Source: Armatimonadota bacterium
Lineage (GTDB): Bacteria > Armatimonadota > Fimbriimonadia > Fimbriimonadales > Fimbriimonadaceae
Assembly: GCA_018268255.1 (NCBI GenBank)
Contig: JAFDWX010000001.1
Span: 248,001-312,000 of the forward strand
Reading direction: 5' to 3'
Length of the DNA: 64,000 nt
The translations under genes and the position numbers were made by a program. The notes under the pieces are model-generated. The model made no database searches. It saw nothing but the letters and a program-made list of their open reading frames with translations, and was not told the DNA's origin. This document shows, piece by piece, positions 9,412-18,110 of this stretch; position 1 is the stretch's first letter, and each line of letters opens with the position of its first letter.

Positions 9412-9423
9412 GCGCCATGGCGC
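9412..9423 (+). promoter_or_regulatory. 12-bp perfect palindrome in the rplA leader
   Basis: GCGCCATGGCGC lies 25 bases before the rplA start and could fold as a short hairpin in the mRNA leader just ahead of the ribosome-binding site. L1 proteins are known to repress their own mRNA through leader structures, so an autogenous role is possible but not shown. Confidence 0.3.
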
Positions 9424-9448
9424 GTCGCGGGTACCACGGAGGAAACTC

Positions 9449-10171
9449 TTGCGAAAACAAGTTAAGAAGAACAAAACTTCTCAGCGCTACGCTGAGCTCA
9501 GCAAGTCCGTCAACAAGGACACTTTTCTGGACATCGAGTCCGCCATCGCTCTGGTCAAAAAGACCGCCACAGCAAAGTTTGTCGAAACGGTGGACATGAG
9601 CGTAAAGCTCGGTATTGACCCCCGAAAGAGCGACCAAAACGTTCGCGGAACGACCAACATTCCCCACGGCACTGGTAAGGTTCGCAAAATCGCCGTACTT
9701 GCCAAAGGCGACGCGGCCAAGGATGCTGAGAATGCTGGAGCCGACACCGTTGGCGCTGAAGAACTGATCACCAAGATTCAGGGCGGGTGGAAAGATTTTG
9801 ACATTCTGTTGGCCCATGATGAAATGGCTCCTCAGATCGGAAAGATCGGTAAAGTTCTCGGCCCCAAAACTCCGAACAAGCGCAACGGCACGGTAACCGC
9901 GTCTGTTGCTACCGCAGTTAAGGAGATCAAGGCTGCAACTCGCGTCGAGTACCGTGCGGACAAGGGGGGCGTCGTCAATATGCCGCTCGGCAAGGTCAAC
10001 TTCACCGAAGATCAGATCAAGGAGAATATGCTCGCGGCGCTCGATGCAATCATCCGAGCAAAGCCGTCCAGCGCGAAGGGGCGTTACATCCACACTATCA
10101 CCCTCAGTTCAACTATGGGTCCCGGTGTTCCCTTAGATGTTTCGCTTGCGAGCAAAGCATCCGGCCACTAA
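9449..10171 (+). CDS. rplA: 50S ribosomal protein L1
   Basis: The 240-residue protein follows the L1 family end to end: RYAELSKSV, IDPRKSDQNVRG, LPHGTGK-type NIPHGTGKVRKIAV, GKVLGPKTPNKRNGTVT and GPGVPLDV near the C-terminus. L1 forms the stalk of the 50S subunit next to the E site and often represses its own operon. TTG at 9449 was chosen because a strong ACGGAGGA stands five bases before it; the upstream ATG at 9410 has no such site and adds 13 atypical residues. Unusually, rplK, rplJ and rplL are absent: rplA stands alone between two opposite-strand genes and has its own terminator. Confidence 0.95.
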   Translation: MRKQVKKNKTSQRYAELSKSVNKDTFLDIESAIALVKKTATAKFVETVDMSVKLGIDPRKSDQNVRGTTNIPHGTGKVRKIAVLAKGDAAKDAENAGADTVGAEELITKIQGGWKDFDILLAHDEMAPQIGKIGKVLGPKTPNKRNGTVTASVATAVKEIKAATRVEYRADKGGVVNMPLGKVNFTEDQIKENMLAALDAIIRAKPSSAKGRYIHTITLSSTMGPGVPLDVSLASKASGH

Positions 10172-10188
10172 GGTCTTCTATCGACGCC

Positions 10189-10227
10189 AAAAAACCGGCT
10201 GGAGCTCACGCTTCAGCCGGTTTTTTT
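10189..10227 (+). terminator. Rho-independent terminator of rplA
   Basis: AAAAAACCGGCTG and CAGCCGGTTTTTTT form a strong stem with a 12-base loop ending in a run of seven T. It starts 18 bases after the rplA stop. The A-run on the 5' side also lets it work for the minus-strand gene that ends 62 bases further on. Confidence 0.93.
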
Positions 10228-10288
10228 GGGGAGCCCGGGTGCACAGATTCTTCCCCTTAGATGCAAACTCGTGGAGGGGAGATTAGAG

Positions 10289-11362
10289 CTACGCTCGACG
10301 GACCAAGCGCCGAAGGGTCGATTCCATGATGGCGCTGGTCTGAGCCGTTACGGAGAAGACTAGAGCCTCCCGGTATACACGCTGGGCCGGATGCGAGAGC
10401 GCGTTAGCTCCGCCCGAAGTCGCCACTACCCCAGCATGGGCGCACCGCGCGGAAAGATCGATGGCCCAAGCTCGCAAATCCAGCTTTTCTTGGGTGGTGA
10501 GATCACCACTTGTCTGCTGCGCGTCGATCATCGCCTGGCGGCAATCGGTCAGTTCTTGGTCGAGGGCAACCCAGGCCTCACGAATAAACTCTGCCTTCTT
10601 GCGTTCGAAAGCAGCCCATACGTTATCGAGACCACCGCGAGCGCATCCCAACGCAAAATAGCCCTGCAGTGTGATGTTGATGAGATCGTTCTTCATAATC
10701 CAGCCCGGCTCGTGAACGTGGATCACATCTTCTTCGGAAACCCAATAATCATTGAGTTCACCGGTGACCGTTTGCGCGGATTCCATCGCGCAAAGTCGCA
10801 TGGGTTCCGAATAATGGATTCCCGCCGTGTTCGTGAAAGGCACAATGGCAAAAACCGACTTGTCGTCCGGGCGGACACCAGCAATCATCAAGTGTGGATA
10901 GAAGCCGTAGCCAGTCGCCCAGGGCAAGTGGCCCGAAAATCGGTAACCCCCCTCGACTGGCATGGCTCGAACCAGAGGTGGACCTGGGCGGCGCAGTTGG
11001 CTAAACCCAATCCCAATCAGACCATCGCGAGTGCCGACGTAAGGCATCAGACGATCCTTCAGGTCCACATTCTCGCTCTTTGCGAGCATGGTGACAGCGC
11101 TTTGATGCTGAGTTTGCAGGAAGGCAAGGGCGCCCGAGTACCTCGCCACCAACTCCTGAAAACCCCGAAACGTCGCATCGTCCACATCGGGTCCGCCGTA
11201 GGACGCTGGGCGACGCAAGCAAATCCAGCCTTCTTGGCACAATCCAGCCAAAGCTTCGTCCAAGGCTGCAGGATTCGTATCGATATCCTGCGCTTTCGGA
11301 GCCACGAACTGCCTGAAATGCTCTTCAATCTGAGCAAGAAGACCTTTGGTTTCAAAATTCAT
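10289..11362 (-). CDS. Acyl-CoA dehydrogenase-family flavoprotein
   Basis: The 357-residue protein has the acyl-CoA dehydrogenase three-domain layout: a helical N-terminal domain with GWICLRRPASYGG, a beta middle domain (GIGFSQLRRPGPP, GYRFSGHLPWATG) and a C-terminal helical bundle. The SGHLPWATGYG motif resembles the FAD-binding S-G-x-K-x-W-x-TG element. I cannot point to the usual catalytic Glu with confidence, and the substrate is unknown. It is transcribed divergently from the pyrimidine operon across a 65-bp gap. Related monooxygenases of the same fold are an alternative. Confidence 0.78.
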   Translation of the reverse strand: MNFETKGLLAQIEEHFRQFVAPKAQDIDTNPAALDEALAGLCQEGWICLRRPASYGGPDVDDATFRGFQELVARYSGALAFLQTQHQSAVTMLAKSENVDLKDRLMPYVGTRDGLIGIGFSQLRRPGPPLVRAMPVEGGYRFSGHLPWATGYGFYPHLMIAGVRPDDKSVFAIVPFTNTAGIHYSEPMRLCAMESAQTVTGELNDYWVSEEDVIHVHEPGWIMKNDLINITLQGYFALGCARGGLDNVWAAFERKKAEFIREAWVALDQELTDCRQAMIDAQQTSGDLTTQEKLDLRAWAIDLSARCAHAGVVATSGGANALSHPAQRVYREALVFSVTAQTSAIMESTLRRLVRRA

Positions 11363-11427
11363 GTTCCAGCTACCTCATACGATTTGGCGGGTGAAAGGGC
11401 TCTTCGAGCCGTCATAATCCATTTTAG

Positions 11428-11961
11428 ATGCCAGAGCTGGTTTTGGATGCGAGTCAAATGAAACGAACCTTGGGGCGCATGGCGCACGAGGTTCTCGAAG
11501 CCAATGGAGGGTCAGAAGATCTGGTCGTGGTCGGCGTCCTCAAACGCGGCTGGCCACTTGCTAAGCGACTCGCCTTCCTGATGACCCAGGTGGAAGGAGC
11601 GACTATTCCATGCGGCAAACTCGATATCACTCGCTTCCGCGATGACAAACGCGAAGCCGAAGGCGATGATTCAAGCGAAATTCCATTCGAAATCGCCAAC
11701 AAAAAGGTGCTTCTGGTGGATGAAGTCATTTTCACCGGACGCACGATCCGAGCAGCCATGGAAGCTTTGCTCAAGTACGGCCGCCCTAAGAACATCCAGC
11801 TTGCGGTGTTGGTCGATCGCGGATTCCGCGAATATCCCATCCAACCCGACTACTGCGGGTGCGAAGTGGAGAGCAAGAGAGAAGACCACATCAACGTGAG
11901 GTTCCAGGAATACGACGGAGAGGACGGCGTCGTCCTTGAAGCCGCACCCACTCAGGAGTAA
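11428..11961 (+). CDS. pyrR: PyrR, pyrimidine regulator / uracil phosphoribosyltransferase
   Basis: The 177-residue product carries the PRPP-binding loop VLLVDEVIFTGRTIRAAMEAL and the PyrR-typical GVLKRGWPLAKRLA and LVDRGFREYPIQPDY. PyrR proteins bind pyr mRNA in response to UMP and have weak uracil phosphoribosyltransferase activity. It is the first gene of a pyrR-pyrB-pyrC run, separated from pyrB by five bases. The upstream gap of 65 bp is too short for a classical anti-antiterminator leader; only a small GGCTC-TTC-GAGCC hairpin and a CATAAT box (11413-11418) are visible, so the mode of control is open. Confidence 0.93.
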   Translation: MPELVLDASQMKRTLGRMAHEVLEANGGSEDLVVVGVLKRGWPLAKRLAFLMTQVEGATIPCGKLDITRFRDDKREAEGDDSSEIPFEIANKKVLLVDEVIFTGRTIRAAMEALLKYGRPKNIQLAVLVDRGFREYPIQPDYCGCEVESKREDHINVRFQEYDGEDGVVLEAAPTQE

Positions 11962-11966
11962 CAGGC

Positions 11967-12923
11967 ATGAGCTATCGAAATCTCCTTGGCATCCGCAATC
12001 TCGAACCGAGCGACATCGCGACTCTGATTCAGATGGCATCCTCGTTCAAAGAGCGCGTGAATCGGGGCGAGAACACAGCCTCACCGACCAAGCATGTTAT
12101 CGGATTGCTGTTTTTTGAGGGTTCTACTCGAACGAGAGTGAGCTTTGAACAGGCCGCGCATTACCTGGGTCACAAAGTAACGAACTTCGCCAGCCAAGGC
12201 AGCTCGATGAGCAAGGGCGAAACGCTCAAGGACACGATTGAGACGCTTCGGTACGAAAGGCTGGAGTCATTGGTAATGCGTCATCCAGCCAGCGGGTCGG
12301 CTCATCTGGCAGCTCGGTTTTTCGGCGGTCCAATCATCAACGCAGGGGATGGCCAGCACGAGCATCCGACGCAGGCTCTGGGCGATGCGCTTACAATATC
12401 GGAGAAGAAGGGATCCTTGAGCGGCCTCAGAGTCGCGATTGTGGGAGACGTGCTCCATTCCCGAGTCGCCCGCAGCAACGGCTGGCTCCTGAGCAAAATG
12501 GGAGCCGAAGTTCGATTTGTGGGTCCCCGGACGTTGCTTCCCTCGAACCTATCGCTGTTTCCTGGCACCGCTCATTACGATCTGCTATCCGGTATCGAGG
12601 GAGCGGATGTGATCATGTGCCTCCGTCTTCAGCGCGAACGCATGCGACAAGGTTTGGTTGGGAGCGAAGGCGAGTATCGGCGCCTGTACCAAATCAACTC
12701 GCGCACCATTAGATACGCCGAACGCGATTGCCTGGTAATGCATCCAGGCCCCATCAATCGAGGAGTTGAACTGGACGACATCGCTGCAGATGGAGCGCAT
12801 TCCACGATCCGGAATCAAATTGAAAATGGCATTTTTGTGCGGATGGCTGCCTTCGAGTGGGTGTTTGGCAACGTTCCCACTGCTTCAAGCCAAAAATCAA
12901 CCGCTAAGCGAGGGAAGAAATGA
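11967..12923 (+). CDS. pyrB: Aspartate carbamoyltransferase catalytic chain
   Basis: The 318-residue protein contains the carbamoyl-phosphate-binding signature FFEGSTRTRVSFEQAA near residue 50 and HPTQALGD near residue 134. It carries out the first committed step of pyrimidine synthesis, carbamoyl phosphate plus aspartate to N-carbamoylaspartate. An AGGAGT-type site (CAGGAGTAACAGGC) precedes the ATG. Its stop overlaps the dihydroorotase start by four bases, so the two products are probably made in step, as in many PyrB-PyrC complexes. No pyrI regulatory chain is present. Confidence 0.96.
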   Translation: MSYRNLLGIRNLEPSDIATLIQMASSFKERVNRGENTASPTKHVIGLLFFEGSTRTRVSFEQAAHYLGHKVTNFASQGSSMSKGETLKDTIETLRYERLESLVMRHPASGSAHLAARFFGGPIINAGDGQHEHPTQALGDALTISEKKGSLSGLRVAIVGDVLHSRVARSNGWLLSKMGAEVRFVGPRTLLPSNLSLFPGTAHYDLLSGIEGADVIMCLRLQRERMRQGLVGSEGEYRRLYQINSRTIRYAERDCLVMHPGPINRGVELDDIAADGAHSTIRNQIENGIFVRMAAFEWVFGNVPTASSQKSTAKRGKK

Positions 12924-14248
12924 GAACGCTCCTTAAGAACGGTCGAATTCTCGATCCGAGCATCAACATGGATGAGATCGGTTCGATCCTGATGGAAGAT
13001 GATCAAATCATCGCCGTTGGAGCAGACATCGATGGATCGGATTGCGAGGAAATTTACGACTGCTCTGGTTTGTGGATTGCTCCTGGCCTGGTGGATCTCC
13101 ACGTCCACTTGAGGGAGCCTGGCGAAGAGCATAAAGAAACGATCACGACTGGCACCCAGTCGGCGGCGGCGGGCGGCTATACCACGATCTGCTGTATGCC
13201 GAATACCAACCCTCCGTTGGACAAGCCAGAGCTGATCGATTACATTCTCGATCGAGCAGCTTCGCCGGAGGCCGGCGGAGTATTCGTCGCGCCGGTCGGT
13301 GCTCTCACCGTCGGTTTGATGAATGAGCGCCTCAGCGATCTCCACGCCCTCAAGAAAGCTGGAATCGTCGCAGCAAGCGACGAAGGTGCTCCGATTCAAG
13401 ACGCGGCGTTGATGACCCAGGCGATGGAACTGTGCGTCCAGTTTGATTTGCCGATCATGGCTCATTGCGACGAGACATCTCTTTCTGCCAATGGATGCAT
13501 GAACGATGGGGCAACCAACGCCATGCTAGGGTTGAAGGGCATGCCTCGCAGCGCTGAGGAGATCATGGTGATGCGCAACTGCCTTCTCTCCCTCCACACG
13601 GGATGCCAGTTGCACGTATTGCGAGTGACGACTTGGGGGGCGGTCGAGATGATTCGCCAAGCGAAGTATCTTGGCGCTCCAGTGACCTGCGAAATCTGTC
13701 CTCAGAATTTCATCCTCACCGATGATATGGTTGGCGATTTTGACCCACGATTCAAAACTACGCCACCCTTGCGCACTACGGTCGATATCGATATCCTCCT
13801 CCAGGCTCTAGCCGACGGCACGATTGATTGCATCGCGAGCGACCACTCGCCCCACGCTGCGTACGAAGTCGATGTTCCTTTTGAGGAGGCGCCCTTCGGC
13901 ATGGTCGGACTGGAGTCCACGCTTGGCTTGACCTTGACCCACGTGACGCACAAGGGAATCTTGACGCCTCTGGAGACCATTCGCAAGCTCAGCACGGCAC
14001 CAGCCAAACTGTTGGGATTGGATGCGGGCACCCTCCAACCAGGCGGAACTCCGGTCGCACAGATTTGCGTGATCGATCCTGACTTGGATTGGACCTTTGA
14101 CGTATCCCGAACCTTTAGCAAAGGCAAGAATACGCCGTTCAACGAAGTCCGACTCAAAGGCAAAGGCGTGCTAACTTTTTGCGGGGGCGAGATCTATCGA
14201 GATGCACAATTCAACCCGGACCGATACGAGACGTTTGACCTCGATTAA
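12920..14248 (+). CDS. pyrC: Dihydroorotase (type I)
   Basis: The 442-residue amidohydrolase shows the metal-binding DLHVHLREPGEEHKE motif near residue 58, GGYTTICCMPNT, and the catalytic-Asp region CIASDHSPHA near residue 312, followed by APFGMVGLE. Dihydroorotase cyclises N-carbamoylaspartate to dihydroorotate. Its length and motifs fit the class I enzymes that pair with PyrB. It starts in an ATGA overlap with pyrB, and its 3' end contains the start of a lipoprotein gene in another frame (47-base overlap). Confidence 0.96.
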   Translation: MRTLLKNGRILDPSINMDEIGSILMEDDQIIAVGADIDGSDCEEIYDCSGLWIAPGLVDLHVHLREPGEEHKETITTGTQSAAAGGYTTICCMPNTNPPLDKPELIDYILDRAASPEAGGVFVAPVGALTVGLMNERLSDLHALKKAGIVAASDEGAPIQDAALMTQAMELCVQFDLPIMAHCDETSLSANGCMNDGATNAMLGLKGMPRSAEEIMVMRNCLLSLHTGCQLHVLRVTTWGAVEMIRQAKYLGAPVTCEICPQNFILTDDMVGDFDPRFKTTPPLRTTVDIDILLQALADGTIDCIASDHSPHAAYEVDVPFEEAPFGMVGLESTLGLTLTHVTHKGILTPLETIRKLSTAPAKLLGLDAGTLQPGGTPVAQICVIDPDLDWTFDVSRTFSKGKNTPFNEVRLKGKGVLTFCGGEIYRDAQFNPDRYETFDLD

Positions 14249-15020
14249 GTCGGTTCGGTTGATTGCCGCAACGGCGTGCCTTGCCTCCGTGGCTCTCGGA
14301 GGCTGCCATTTTACGACGTTGCCCGACCCCAACGATCCGGCAAACGCCGCCACGTTGGATGGTGCCGAGCTTCAGAGGGTTGTGGCTGGCATCTACGATA
14401 ATCTGGCTTTTCGCCAAGGGACCAAGGAAATCACGGAGGAGCAGCTCAGGTCCGAGCTCAAGGCAAAAGTCGATGAGTATCTCACCAATATCGATCTGGA
14501 ATCCATCCCAGTCGATGAGGCCTGGCAATATGCCGACGTCTTGCGCACGGCTAAGGAGTGGGACTTGGCGGAACCGCTCCTCAAGGTTGCGGTCAAGTTT
14601 GCGGATAGCGCGGATCGAAAAGTCAACGACACCCTCCGACTGGCGCAAGCCCAAGCTCATTTGAACAAAGTAGATGAGGCGATTCGCAACGTCTGGAGCA
14701 CCATGGATACTCCGCCAGGAGACAAAGGTGCCATTCTGCCAGCAATGCTCTACGAGATTGCTCCAGCCCTGATCGGTAAGGGACGAGACGTGGAGGTAGC
14801 AAAGTTGCTTGAGGCGGCAGTCCAGCAGCATCTCAAAACGGTCGTTGACCCCTCCACAAGACCCGGAAGGGACTTCTTGAGAGCCAGAAGTCACCATATT
14901 AGAAACGCTTTTGATCTGGCAATCTCGCTCTACGGCAGGTCTGATCATTTCATAGACGCCGACCGGGCAAAAGGACGAAAAATGGCTACTGTCCGCAAAC
15001 TTTGGCGGGGTGCACTCTAA
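14202..15020 (+). CDS. Predicted lipoprotein with helical repeats, function unknown
   Basis: The 272-residue product begins with a basic stretch and a hydrophobic segment ending in a lipobox (SVALGGC), so it should be lipid-anchored after cleavage before Cys. The mature part is helix-rich with TPR-like pairs (DEAWQYADVLRTAKEWDLAE, then LRLAQAQAHLNKVDEAIR). The start lies 47 bases inside pyrC; an in-frame TTG at 14235 would reduce the overlap and still give a signal peptide. It is sandwiched between pyrC and maf, with a TAATG junction to maf, so it is probably co-transcribed. No family is recognised. Confidence 0.7.
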   Translation: MHNSTRTDTRRLTSIKSVRLIAATACLASVALGGCHFTTLPDPNDPANAATLDGAELQRVVAGIYDNLAFRQGTKEITEEQLRSELKAKVDEYLTNIDLESIPVDEAWQYADVLRTAKEWDLAEPLLKVAVKFADSADRKVNDTLRLAQAQAHLNKVDEAIRNVWSTMDTPPGDKGAILPAMLYEIAPALIGKGRDVEVAKLLEAAVQQHLKTVVDPSTRPGRDFLRARSHHIRNAFDLAISLYGRSDHFIDADRAKGRKMATVRKLWRGAL

Positions 15021-15604
15021 TGGCCCTGAGGCTGAAATATTCAGTGGTTCTTGGAAGTGCGTCTCCTCGTCGAGTCGAACTCCTCAAGAAAATCGTCCCG
15101 GAATTCGTCGTCGATCCAGCACACATCGATGAAGATGCACTGACGGACTCCGACCCCTACGTGACCGCGCAACGATTAGCCCGAGAAAAGGCGATCGCAG
15201 TCTTTGAGCGCCATCCCGATGCCATCGTGATCGCCGGAGACACCGTGGTCGCTGTCCCGCAGGATGATGGAAGTTGGATGCAATTGGCCAAACCAGCCGA
15301 CCCTGCCGACGCTTGCCGGATGCTCGGCATTCTCCAGGGCAGAAGCCACAAGGTTATCACTGGGATCGCCATCCGATGGCCGTTGGGATTGGAATCCATG
15401 ACGGATGCCGCAACAGTCACATTCAAACCCATGACGGTTGAGCAAATCGAGGACTACGTGGCGACCGGAGAACCTCTGGACAAGGCTGGCGCTTATGGCG
15501 CGCAAGGGTTGGCTCAACGTTTTTTGGAGAGGCTGGAAGGCGATTTTGAAACGGTTGTCGGACTCCCCGTGAAATTGCTTGAAGAGGCCCTCAGGAGCCT
15601 GTGA
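15020..15604 (+). CDS. maf: Maf-family nucleoside triphosphate pyrophosphatase
   Basis: The 194-residue protein has the Maf hallmarks LGSASPRRVELLKK at the N-terminus, AGDTVV with the catalytic Asp, and GAYGAQGLA near the C-terminus. Maf enzymes hydrolyse dTTP, UTP or modified nucleotides to monophosphates and limit misincorporation. The ATG at 15020 overlaps the preceding stop (TAATG) and has GGCGGGG upstream; an in-frame TTG at 15002 would add residues not seen in the family. The pyrimidine context is suggestive of a nucleotide-pool role. Confidence 0.92.
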   Translation: MALRLKYSVVLGSASPRRVELLKKIVPEFVVDPAHIDEDALTDSDPYVTAQRLAREKAIAVFERHPDAIVIAGDTVVAVPQDDGSWMQLAKPADPADACRMLGILQGRSHKVITGIAIRWPLGLESMTDAATVTFKPMTVEQIEDYVATGEPLDKAGAYGAQGLAQRFLERLEGDFETVVGLPVKLLEEALRSL

Positions 15605-15715
15605 CCCGTTCAAAGTCCCCGAAACTTTACGCGTTCATGGGGTAAAATTACTTCTACGGATTTTCTATCTGGAAGTTTTGAGCAAGGATGCTCGGGGAGT
15701 ATTTCAGTCCTAACG

Positions 15716-16048
15716 ATGGTGTACCGTCCTTTGCGATATGAGCAGATAATGAAAGCCGCAGAAGGCTTCGATATCCGTGCCCGAAGAATGTTCAACGGGA
15801 TGGGCGTGTACACCGGCGAGAAAATGTTCGCCTTTCTTGTAGACAGCGATATCGGCCTCAAGTTTGGTCCCGACGATTACGACGAAGCGATGCTGCTTCC
15901 GGGCGCGGAGGTTTTCCGCGCAGACCCAACCAGCGATCCGATGGTGGGATATGTCCGAATGCCCAAAAAAGTCCTCGACAATCACGAGGTTTTTGTCCAG
16001 TGGGTGCACCGCAGCGCCACGTATGCACAAAGCAAGTGCATCAACTGA
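15716..16048 (+). CDS. TfoX N-terminal-domain protein
   Basis: The 110-residue protein resembles the stand-alone TfoX/Sxy N-terminal domain: an N-terminal helix, then FDIRARRMFNGMGVYTGEKMFAFLV and GLKFGPDD, ending with a helix typical of this small fold. In gamma-proteobacteria full-length TfoX controls competence, but stand-alone N-domains have no agreed function. A 111-bp gap precedes it and it is followed after 65 bp by pfkA. A good Shine-Dalgarno sequence is not evident, so the start is less sure than the frame. Confidence 0.75.
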   Translation: MVYRPLRYEQIMKAAEGFDIRARRMFNGMGVYTGEKMFAFLVDSDIGLKFGPDDYDEAMLLPGAEVFRADPTSDPMVGYVRMPKKVLDNHEVFVQWVHRSATYAQSKCIN

Positions 16049-16113
16049 TCTTGTCCGCGTAGGCTAAGATGGTTTAGTCGCTCGCCTTGGCGCGCGACCC
16101 ACGGAAGGTTGTT

Positions 16114-17079
16114 GTGTTCAAACGGATAGGAGTTATCACCAGCGGAGGCGATTCGCCCGGCATGAATGCCGCGATCCGCGGAGTCGTACGAGCTGCATTG
16201 GGCCGAGGCGTCGAAGTCAAAGGGTTCTACCACGGCTATCAGGGCATCGTCGATAACGAGATCATCCCACTCGAATCCATCACCGTCGGAGGCATCATCA
16301 GTCGAGGCGGCACCATTCTCCGGACCGCACGCTCCAAATCGTTCATGGAGGCCGAGGGCCGCAAGAAGGCTCTGCGAAATCTTACGGAAAACGGGATCGA
16401 AGGGCTCATCATCATCGGCGGGGACGGCTCCTTGACCGGCGCTCGCAAAATGCATGAGGAGTTCGGCTTTCCAGTGATGGGCGTGCCTGGGTCGATTGAC
16501 AACGATATCTCCGGCACGGACATGTGCATCGGCTTCGATACCGCCGTCAACGTTGCTCTGGAGGCGATCGACCGCGTTCGCGACACCGCTTACTCTCACG
16601 AAAGGGTTTTCGTGATCGAAGTGATGGGGCGCCACAACGGATTTATCGCGCTGGAAGCCGGTCTGGCAGGCGGGGCCGAGGCCGTGATCATTCCCGAAGT
16701 TCCCTACTCCCTCCTTCAAATTTGCGATTCCTTGCGAAACATGTATGACCGAGGAAAGCGAAGCTCGATTATCGTGGTCGCTGAAGGCGCAGCCCGCGCC
16801 AGCGATATCAAGGAGTTCATTTCTCGGACCACCGGATACGAAGCACGATATCTGGTTCTCGGGCACATGCAGCGCGGCGGGTCACCCACAGCCTTTGATC
16901 GAGTTTTGGGCGTTCGCTTGGGCGCATTCGCTGCCAACAGACTGCTGAGCGGATTCAGCGGCGAGATGGTGGGTGTGGATGGAACCAAGCTGGTCTCGCA
17001 CCCGCTGACGTACGTCCTGAGCACTCAACGCACCGTCGATCCTGAAAAGCTGCTCCTGGTTGACGTGATGGCGAAATGA
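16114..17079 (+). CDS. pfkA: ATP-dependent 6-phosphofructokinase
   Basis: The ~321-residue product matches PfkA: RIGVITSGGDSPGMNAAIRG at the start, GGDGSLTGA, PGSIDNDI with catalytic Asp, and MGRHNGFIA. The GGDGS and P-G-S-IDND residues (Gly rather than Lys before the IDND loop) point to ATP rather than pyrophosphate as phosphate donor. GTG at 16114 was chosen because GGAAGG lies just upstream and the protein then begins like other PfkA proteins; a TTG at 16087 would add nine residues. Its stop overlaps a second sugar-phosphate kinase by four bases. Confidence 0.94.
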   Translation: MFKRIGVITSGGDSPGMNAAIRGVVRAALGRGVEVKGFYHGYQGIVDNEIIPLESITVGGIISRGGTILRTARSKSFMEAEGRKKALRNLTENGIEGLIIIGGDGSLTGARKMHEEFGFPVMGVPGSIDNDISGTDMCIGFDTAVNVALEAIDRVRDTAYSHERVFVIEVMGRHNGFIALEAGLAGGAEAVIIPEVPYSLLQICDSLRNMYDRGKRSSIIVVAEGAARASDIKEFISRTTGYEARYLVLGHMQRGGSPTAFDRVLGVRLGAFAANRLLSGFSGEMVGVDGTKLVSHPLTYVLSTQRTVDPEKLLLVDVMAK

Positions 17080-18023
17080 TTCTCACAGTCACCCTCAATC
17101 CTTCGGTGGACCAGACGTTGTTTGTGGACCAACTCTTGGTTGCAGATACCAACCGAGTCAAGAGAACGGAAACCGATGCTGGAGGCAAAGGCCTAAACCT
17201 CTCACGCGTCGTAGCAACGCTGGGTGGAAGCACCACTGCGATCAGTTTTTTGGGCGGCGACACCGGGGAATTTGTGCGGATGGTCCTAGAACGCGGTGGC
17301 GTTACGGATGCCTGCATTCCGATCCAGGGTGTTACGCGCACGAACATCAGCGTCGAGACATTGGAGGATAACCAACCTCCGACAACCCTGAACTCAAAAG
17401 GTCCAGAAATCCAGCCTGAGGAATGGGGGGCGCTCTTGGCAAAAGTCGAAGAACTGGCTCCTTCTGCAAGCTGGGTGATGGCCGCCGGATCGATCCCGCC
17501 AGGAATCCAGCCCAACGCTTACCAGGAACTGGGGCGGCTAATTCGCAAAAGTGGCGCAAAGTTCGCCCTGGATGCGGATGGCGACGCTTTTCGCTTCGGG
17601 TTGGAATCCGGGCCGAGTTTCATCAAACCCAATACCAAGGAAGCTGGCCGGTTTCTCGGGCGTCAAATCGAATCTCTAGAGGATTGTTTGAAGGCGGCGG
17701 CAGAGATTCGCGAGCAGCTTGCTGAACGAGCGCCAGATCCTGTGGTCGTCATCAGCCGGGCCGCAGAAGGCGCCGTGATGGCCTGCGGAGATGGACTCTT
17801 CGTGGGCGAATCGCCTCGTGTGAAAGCCCAAAGCACCATCGGCAGCGGAGATTCGCTTATTGGCGCGATGCTCTACTGGGTCGAACAGGGCTCCAGTTGG
17901 GCAGATGCCCTCAAATGGGGACTTGCCGCCGGTGCCGCCACAGCTGAAACCGATGGATCGAAGATCGGAGATAAAGCCATGATCCTGGAGCTTTTGGGTC
18001 GCGCCATCGTCCGCCCGGCTTAA
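17076..18023 (+). CDS. PfkB-family hexose-phosphate kinase (1-phosphofructokinase / tagatose-6-phosphate kinase type)
   Basis: The 315-residue product belongs to the ribokinase/PfkB superfamily branch with FruK and LacC: start ILTVTLNPSVDQTL, DAGGKGLNLSRVVATLGG (substrate site), KPNTKEAGRFLG, and the anion hole with catalytic Asp in TIGSGDSLIGAML. Members phosphorylate fructose-1-phosphate, tagatose-6-phosphate or fructose-6-phosphate; the sequence alone does not settle which. It begins in an ATGA overlap with pfkA, so two non-homologous phosphofructokinase-type enzymes are translated together. No fru PTS or transporter is adjacent. Confidence 0.88.
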   Translation: MILTVTLNPSVDQTLFVDQLLVADTNRVKRTETDAGGKGLNLSRVVATLGGSTTAISFLGGDTGEFVRMVLERGGVTDACIPIQGVTRTNISVETLEDNQPPTTLNSKGPEIQPEEWGALLAKVEELAPSASWVMAAGSIPPGIQPNAYQELGRLIRKSGAKFALDADGDAFRFGLESGPSFIKPNTKEAGRFLGRQIESLEDCLKAAAEIREQLAERAPDPVVVISRAAEGAVMACGDGLFVGESPRVKAQSTIGSGDSLIGAMLYWVEQGSSWADALKWGLAAGAATAETDGSKIGDKAMILELLGRAIVRPA

Positions 18024-18110
18024 GCTGCCAATTTCGTGGGTCAAACGCGCACCTTTCCCTTTCGATCGAATGGCTCCCATCGGCCATGAGCCAAGTGTGG
18101 AAGCGGCGAT

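Noticed and set aside
11363-11427. A PyrR-responsive attenuator before pyrR
   Set aside because: Only 65 bp separate the divergent genes and neither the PyrR-binding loop nor a terminator/antiterminator pair is visible.
10391-11461. A 356-codon open frame on the plus strand
   Set aside because: It lies opposite the acyl-CoA dehydrogenase gene, runs through the pyrR start and encodes no recognisable domain; codon bias of the real gene explains it.
15982-16866. A 294-codon minus-strand frame
   Set aside because: It is antisense to pfkA and to the TfoX-like gene end and has no supporting ribosome-binding site or domain.
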